Positions 62,614 to 64,000 of a stretch of 64,000 nt of DNA are shown here, piece by piece. Under the pieces are notes generated by a model that was not told where the DNA came from, did no database searches, and was given only the letters and a program-made list of their open reading frames with translations. A program made the position numbers and the translations under genes. This stretch comes from Endobacterium cereale (lineage in GTDB: Bacteria > Pseudomonadota > Alphaproteobacteria > Rhizobiales > Rhizobiaceae), in NCBI RefSeq assembly GCF_009617585.1, contig NZ_WIXI01000044.1, positions 124,001 to 188,000 of the forward strand, given 5' to 3'. Each line of letters starts with the position of its first letter. The stretch's first letter is position 1.

Positions 62614-64000
62614 ATGTTCCGATCTCAGAATCGAGGAAACAGCCAGCCCCGCTGGCTGTTTTCCTTTGTCATCGTGGTGATCTTCTTCCTGAGCGTGCTG
62701 CCGCTCGGGCGGCTCGCCATGACCGGCTTTTCATCGCTGTTCGATGGAGGTGCGCGTGCGCTTCTGTCCGATCCTGTCGTCTGGCAGGCTGTCTACGACA
62801 CGCTGACCACATCCTTCCTCGGCATGATCGCGGCCGTCATTCTCGGCGGCGGTTTCGCGTTGCTGCTGACGCTGTTTAACGTGCGTGGCAAGACGGCCCT
62901 CGGTTTCCTCTTCATGCTGCCGACGATGATCCCGCCACAGGTGACGGCGCTGTCGTGGATTGGCATGACCGGCCCTTCGAGCGCGCTTCTGAAGGCGATC
63001 GGTCTGGCGCCGCCTATGGGTAGCCCACAGCCGCTCTATTCCATTGGCGGCATCGCGCTGCTTTATGGCGTGCAGAATGCGCCACTCGTTTTCCTGTCTT
63101 TGCGCGCCGGTCTTCTGGCTTTGCCGCGTGATGGTGTCGAGGCCGCAAGACTGTCCGGTGCTTCGTCCTGGCAGGTGCTGAAGGATATTATTCTACCGCT
63201 GTCCTTGCCCGGGTTCGTGGCCGGTGCAGCAATCGCCTTTGTCTCCTGCGTCGGCAACTTTGGTATCCCCGCAATCCTCGGCATCCCGGCATCGATCTAC
63301 ACCCTGCCGACCCTGATCTATACCAAATTCGCGGCGTTTGGTCCCGGCACCTTTGCCGATGTCTCTCTGCTTTCGGGCCTGATCGCCATTCTCTCTGTCA
63401 TCGGTCTGACGGTGGAGGAACGGGTCTTGCGCGGTCGCGATTATCGCGTCATCGGGCTATCGGGGCAGGTGGCGATGTTCAAGCTTGGTCACTGGCGTCT
63501 GCTGGGTGAACTGGTTCTGTGGCTGGCGATTTTTATTACGCTCGTCATGCCGCTGACGGCGCTGGTGGCAAGCTCGCTTGCACCTGCCTATGGCGTGCCA
63601 CTGAATGCATCGACGGCGACACTGGACGCCTATCGCGAGGTCCTGTTCAAACAGACGATTACGCGCACGGCCTTTTTCAACTCCGTCACGCTGTCGCTGA
63701 CGACGGCAATTGGTCTCCTCGTGGTGACTGTGCTGACGGGTTATTATCTGGTGCGCTCGAAAAGCCGTCTGGCACCGGTTCTCTCGGCCTTGGCGGAAAT
63801 TCCTTATGCGCTGCCGGGCATCGTTCTGGCCGTCGCGCTGATCCTTGTTTTTGCCGCGCCGATCCCGATCATCGGCATTTCCATCTACGGCACGATCTGG
63901 ATCATCCTCGTCGCTTATTTCTCCAGCTTCTTCGCAGTCAGCCTGAAGCCGGTGGTGAGCGCATTCCGCCAACTCGATCCTTCGCTGGAAGAGGCCGCAC
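62614..64000 (+). CDS. ABC transporter permease, two-module FbpB type, 3' truncated by window
   Basis: An inner-membrane permease of the importer, open from ATG 62614 to the window end (462 codons visible). It carries two fused BPD_transp_1 modules, as in FbpB/AfuB proteins. The first EAA loop reads VEAARLSGASSWQVLKDIILPL; the second is just starting at the edge (DPSLEEAA). About eleven hydrophobic helices are visible. The ATPase gene is expected just outside the window. No internal stop or frameshift is seen. Confidence 0.9.
   Translation, partial: MFRSQNRGNSQPRWLFSFVIVVIFFLSVLPLGRLAMTGFSSLFDGGARALLSDPVVWQAVYDTLTTSFLGMIAAVILGGGFALLLTLFNVRGKTALGFLFMLPTMIPPQVTALSWIGMTGPSSALLKAIGLAPPMGSPQPLYSIGGIALLYGVQNAPLVFLSLRAGLLALPRDGVEAARLSGASSWQVLKDIILPLSLPGFVAGAAIAFVSCVGNFGIPAILGIPASIYTLPTLIYTKFAAFGPGTFADVSLLSGLIAILSVIGLTVEERVLRGRDYRVIGLSGQVAMFKLGHWRLLGELVLWLAIFITLVMPLTALVASSLAPAYGVPLNASTATLDAYREVLFKQTITRTAFFNSVTLSLTTAIGLLVVTVLTGYYLVRSKSRLAPVLSALAEIPYALPGIVLAVALILVFAAPIPIIGISIYGTIWIILVAYFSSFFAVSLKPVVSAFRQLDPSLEEAA

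Overview
The window reads as a stretch of primary chromosome from an alphaproteobacterium of the Rhizobiaceae (Agrobacterium/Rhizobium type). The DNA is GC-rich and gene-dense, mostly housekeeping. Diagnostic features are a circularly permuted two-piece tmRNA with the tag ANDNNAKEYALAA, an alphaproteobacterial SspB, an HWE-family sensor kinase, DUF4169 and DUF2778 proteins, and the local set ilvI/ilvH, ilvC, hflK-hflC-degP, serB/miaA and thyA-folA. This assignment is inferred from protein families; no alignment was run. I found no rRNA, recognisable tRNA, CRISPR array, prophage or intact insertion sequence.

Layout. 1-9.97 kb: end of a small gene, aminopeptidase P, azlCD, nicotinamidase, an isolated hook protein gene (flgE), a YeeE/YedE transporter, a DUF2778 L,D-transpeptidase-like protein and a secreted esterase-like protein. 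10-22 kb: a membrane-anchored SMI1/KNR4 protein, a metallophosphoesterase, uvrD, an RND efflux pair, and an HWE kinase with a single-domain response regulator. 22-31 kb: ridA and a tetR gene divergent around a repeated operator, nhaA, a 760-base non-coding block with strong hairpins, an FAD-linked oxidase and a large AsmA protein. 31-38.6 kb: an RHH protein, DUF4169, sspB, tmRNA (ssrA), thyA-folA, hflKC and degP. 38.6-49.1 kb: a GNAT acetyltransferase, serB and miaA head to head, a HerA-like ATPase, then ilvI-CHAT-ilvH behind a leader-peptide attenuator. 49.1-64 kb: aldo/keto reductase, aldose epimerase, a RecD-like helicase, a MerR/LuxR-like hybrid regulator, pdxJ, NDH-2, a racemase, an NmrA/HxlR redox pair, tetR-ilvC, an RbsD/FucU protein, an aminotransferase and an Fe/phosphonate-type ABC importer that runs off the window.

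How the parts fit. Branched-chain amino acid synthesis is the main theme: acetolactate synthase (ilvI, ilvH) and ketol-acid reductoisomerase (ilvC), with azlCD as a possible exporter. The ilvI transcript begins with an apparently leaderless 18-codon peptide rich in Ile/Leu/Val codons, followed by a terminator. Protein quality control is the second theme: tmRNA and its tag-reading adaptor SspB lie side by side, and hflK/hflC (FtsH regulators) and degP follow a few kilobases later.

The most unusual observation is an exported TPR-CHAT (caspase-like) protein translationally coupled to ilvI and placed between the two acetolactate synthase subunit genes. Others are the MerR/LuxR-like hybrid regulator with two palindromes, the ATACG-N3-CGTAT operator array, the serB/miaA start-codon overlap and the unexplained structured block at 24.5-25.3 kb.
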